From: Pseudomonadota bacterium
GTDB taxonomy: Bacteria > Bdellovibrionota > Bacteriovoracia > Bacteriovoracales > Bacteriovoracaceae
Length of the DNA: 7,744 bases
NCBI GenBank assembly: GCA_021299675.1
Contig: JAJTIF010000063.1
Span: 1 to 7,744, forward strand
Direction of reading: 5' to 3'
How positions within the stretch are numbered: position 1 is the stretch's first letter; every line of letters begins with the position of its first letter. The notes under the pieces were generated by a model. The model did no database searches. It saw only the letters and a program-made list of their open reading frames with translations, and was not told where the DNA came from. Below are positions 6,567-7,744 of this stretch, one piece after another. Position numbers and translations under genes: made by a program.

Positions 6567-6595
6567 TTCATTCGGAGTAAAAGATTTGTCATAAT
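6567..6595 (+). promoter_or_regulatory. Candidate sigma-70 promoter for engB
   Basis: CATAAT (6590-6595) matches five of six bases of the -10 consensus. TTCATT (6567-6572) sits exactly 17 bases upstream but is a poor -35. Transcription would begin near 6602, leaving a leader of about 12 bases that still contains the ribosome binding site at 6607-6610. A T8 tract (6549-6556) lies just upstream and could act as an UP-like or bending element. Placement is by motif only. Confidence 0.4.
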
Positions 6596-6614
6596 TGAAT
6601 CGAAAGAAGGCTTT

Positions 6615-7256
6615 ATGACAATCTTGCGTGGTCAAACAAAATTTCTAATGGGGATCGATCAAGTTGATCAACTCTCCGATTGGTTAGCCAAGCACCCCAA
6701 TGCTTTGGGCGTCGCCTTCGTGGGCCGCTCCAACGTCGGTAAGTCTTCGATCATCAATACACTTTTTGGGAACTCCGTCGCCCGCGTTTCAAAAACGCCG
6801 GGTCGCACTCGCCAGGTGAATATCTTCAGTTTTCTGTGGCAGGCGAAGGGAGACCCCGAGCCTCGTAAATTCTATCTCTTTGACGTTCCCGGTTACGGCC
6901 ACGCGGAAGTCTCCAAAGAAATGGCCGTTAACTGGCAAAATCTGCTCGACACTTTTTTCAATATGATTTCTGGCAAGGTTCTCTTGATGAGCATGCAAGA
7001 TGCCAGGCACCCGTTGCAAGAGGCCGATGTCGTTTTTCAAGATTACATTAGCCAGTTTCCGCTCGAGACGTATCTGATCTTCAACAAGATTGATAAACTG
7101 AAAACGCAAAGTGAGCGGGCCCAATTAGAAAAGCTAAAGCCGGATATTTTTAAGGCTAATAAATGGGTCAGACAGATATTTTTTGTGTCTGCTGAGAAGT
7201 CCCAGGGGATCACACCGCTCACAGAGTCGATGATGACTTTCCTGTTAAAGGTTTGA
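6615..7256 (+). CDS. engB: Ribosome biogenesis GTP-binding protein YsxC/EngB
   Basis: EngB (YihA/YsxC) is a GTPase needed for late assembly of the large ribosomal subunit and is essential in many bacteria. All G motifs are present in the 213 residues: G1 GRSNVGKSS (37-45), G2 TPGRTR (61-66), G3 DVPGYG (90-95), G4 NKIDK (157-161, where TKxDK is commoner) and G5 SAEK (192-195). The EngB-specific HAEVSKE follows G3, and DARHPLQEAD (129-138) matches the usual D-x-RHP segment. Length fits the family (about 195-215). The ATG at 6615 is chosen: AAGG lies four bases upstream and the protein then begins in the usual way. An in-frame TTG at 6555 would add 20 atypical basic residues and has no ribosome binding site. 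The gene is divergent from the activator and its last 12 bases overlap the end of the convergent small gene. Confidence 0.96.
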   Translation: MTILRGQTKFLMGIDQVDQLSDWLAKHPNALGVAFVGRSNVGKSSIINTLFGNSVARVSKTPGRTRQVNIFSFLWQAKGDPEPRKFYLFDVPGYGHAEVSKEMAVNWQNLLDTFFNMISGKVLLMSMQDARHPLQEADVVFQDYISQFPLETYLIFNKIDKLKTQSERAQLEKLKPDIFKANKWVRQIFFVSAEKSQGITPLTESMMTFLLKV

Positions 7257-7553
7257 GTCTTCTTTCTTGAGGCTCGTTACTTGACCTTCCATGTCTCCTA
7301 AGATCTGCTCAAGTTCCCGAATCCGAACGATGAGATTATCAACGCGCGCTGAGGGCGAGGCTATCTCGCTCGTCTCAATCATTTTCACCACGATCTTGCC
7401 AATTTCTTCATAAGTCTCATGGAGTTCGCTCGAGGCTTTCGAGGCGTGAATCATCTTCATGCCGATCGCAGTTGTGCGACGTAACTCAGTCTCACAAGCC
7501 TGAAGAACGCCTAGTGCTTTTTTTCGCCATGTCTCATTGTTTGGATCACTCAT
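7245..7553 (-). CDS. Small helical protein of unknown function
   Basis: I do not recognise this 102-residue protein. It is predicted all-helical, soluble and rich in Glu, Lys and Ile, with no signal peptide or membrane segment. Residues 70-95 (from ARVDNLIVRIRELEQ) show a heptad-like spacing of hydrophobic residues, suggesting a short coiled coil, and residues 20-62 form another amphipathic stretch (ETELRRTTAIGMKMI, then SELHETYEEIGKIVVKMI). Oligomerisation or partner binding is a reasonable guess but nothing more. The reading frame is open across its length and the start at 7553 sits at the edge of a good promoter, which supports a real gene despite the lack of a clear ribosome binding site: the nearest AAGG is about 14 bases from the ATG. 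Its 3' end overlaps the engB 3' end by 12 bases. Confidence 0.7.
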   Translation of the reverse strand: MSDPNNETWRKKALGVLQACETELRRTTAIGMKMIHASKASSELHETYEEIGKIVVKMIETSEIASPSARVDNLIVRIRELEQILGDMEGQVTSLKKEDSNL

Positions 7554-7588
7554 AAACGGTATTATGCCTTAATTGGAAGATTCTTCAA
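7538..7588. promoter_or_regulatory. Candidate bidirectional promoter with shared -10
   Basis: The symmetric element TATTATG (7560-7566) reads as TATTAT on the plus strand (7560-7565) and CATAAT on the minus strand (7561-7566), each five of six matches to the -10 consensus. On the minus strand TTGAAG (7583-7588) is a reasonable -35 at a 16-base spacing. On the plus strand TTGTTT (7538-7543) is weaker, also at 16 bases. The minus transcript would start at or next to the ATG of the small protein, giving a leaderless or nearly leaderless mRNA. The near-palindrome TTGGAAGATTCTTCAA (7573-7588) overlaps the minus-strand -35 and may be an operator. Confidence 0.5.
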
Positions 7589-7603
7589 GATTTGAGAAAA
7601 CTT

Positions 7604-7744
7604 ATGCAACTTAGTCAGATTCTCTCTCATATAAACCCACTATCTCATGAAGATGATCAAAAGATCACAGAAATTTTCCAAGGCTTAAAGGTTAAGTACA
7701 CCCAGTACAAAGATCCATGGGGCTTTGATTTGGAATTGTGCGAG
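7604..7744 (+). CDS. Partial gene, N-terminal 47 codons (possible acyltransferase-family protein)
   Basis: An ATG at 7604 opens a frame that stays open to the end of the window, 47 codons later. The residues start MQLSQILSHINPLSHEDD and include KYTQYKDPWGFDLELCE at the edge. There is no signal peptide or membrane segment in the visible part. The DPWGFDLE segment recalls the short D-x-(F/W)-G-x-D leader seen before the catalytic domain of some lysophospholipid acyltransferase family proteins, but the HX4D active site would lie beyond the edge, so this is a weak guess. GAG about eight bases upstream is a modest ribosome binding site. The gene is divergent from the small helical protein and probably shares its promoter region. 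Confidence 0.65.
   Translation, partial: MQLSQILSHINPLSHEDDQKITEIFQGLKVKYTQYKDPWGFDLELCE

Noticed and set aside
6555..6614. TTG start extending EngB by 20 residues
   Set aside because: The extension is atypical for EngB, lacks a ribosome binding site and covers the likely promoter. The ATG at 6615 has AAGG upstream.
1..7744. CRISPR array, tRNA/rRNA genes, insertion sequences or prophage remains
   Set aside because: No spaced direct repeats, cloverleaf-like segments, terminal inverted repeats or transposase/integrase motifs were seen; nearly all bases are in ordinary genes.

Overview
The window looks like an ordinary chromosomal region of a Gram-negative bacterium. Supporting evidence is a predicted outer-membrane-type lipoprotein, a separate AccA subunit, a YicC-gmk-rel cluster, a FliL-like membrane protein and a sigma-54 activator with a possible FHA-like N-terminus. 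This mix would fit Bdellovibrionota or related former deltaproteobacteria. That placement is inference from gene content and style, not from a marker gene. Coding density is very high, no non-coding stretch exceeds about 150 bases, and there are no signs of phage, transposon, CRISPR, tRNA or rRNA.

Positions 1-4283 hold a minus-strand gene train. In transcription order it is a small lipoprotein with a BamE-like C-terminus, a 57-base gap, accA (carboxyltransferase alpha), yicC (YicC-family endoribonuclease), gmk (guanylate kinase) and rel (bifunctional ppGpp synthetase/hydrolase, cut by the left edge). The last four are packed at 2-base gaps or an ATGA overlap, and the yicC and rel ribosome binding sites lie inside the ends of the preceding genes, so they should be co-transcribed and translationally coupled. 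This joins the first committed step of fatty acid synthesis, RNA turnover, GMP phosphorylation and the alarmone enzyme in one unit. rpoZ, which often lies between gmk and spoT/rel in Proteobacteria, is absent from that position.

Positions 4284-6507 hold a divergent intergenic region with a G/C-homopolymer hairpin, a plus-strand gene for a membrane protein ending in a FliL-like domain, and a convergent minus-strand gene for a sigma-54-dependent activator. The activator keeps the GAFTGA loop and has a possible degenerate FHA domain instead of a receiver. The two genes overlap by 23 bases at their 3' ends.

Positions 6508-7744 hold engB (ribosome-assembly GTPase, plus), a small helical protein of unknown function (minus, overlapping the engB 3' end by 12 bases) and the first 47 codons of a plus-strand gene that leaves the window. 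A shared, symmetric -10 element probably drives the last two genes divergently. Most of the window is housekeeping. The least explained parts are the FliL-like protein with its long N-terminal extension, the receiver-less activator beside it, and the candidate RNA structures upstream of accA and of the lipoprotein gene.
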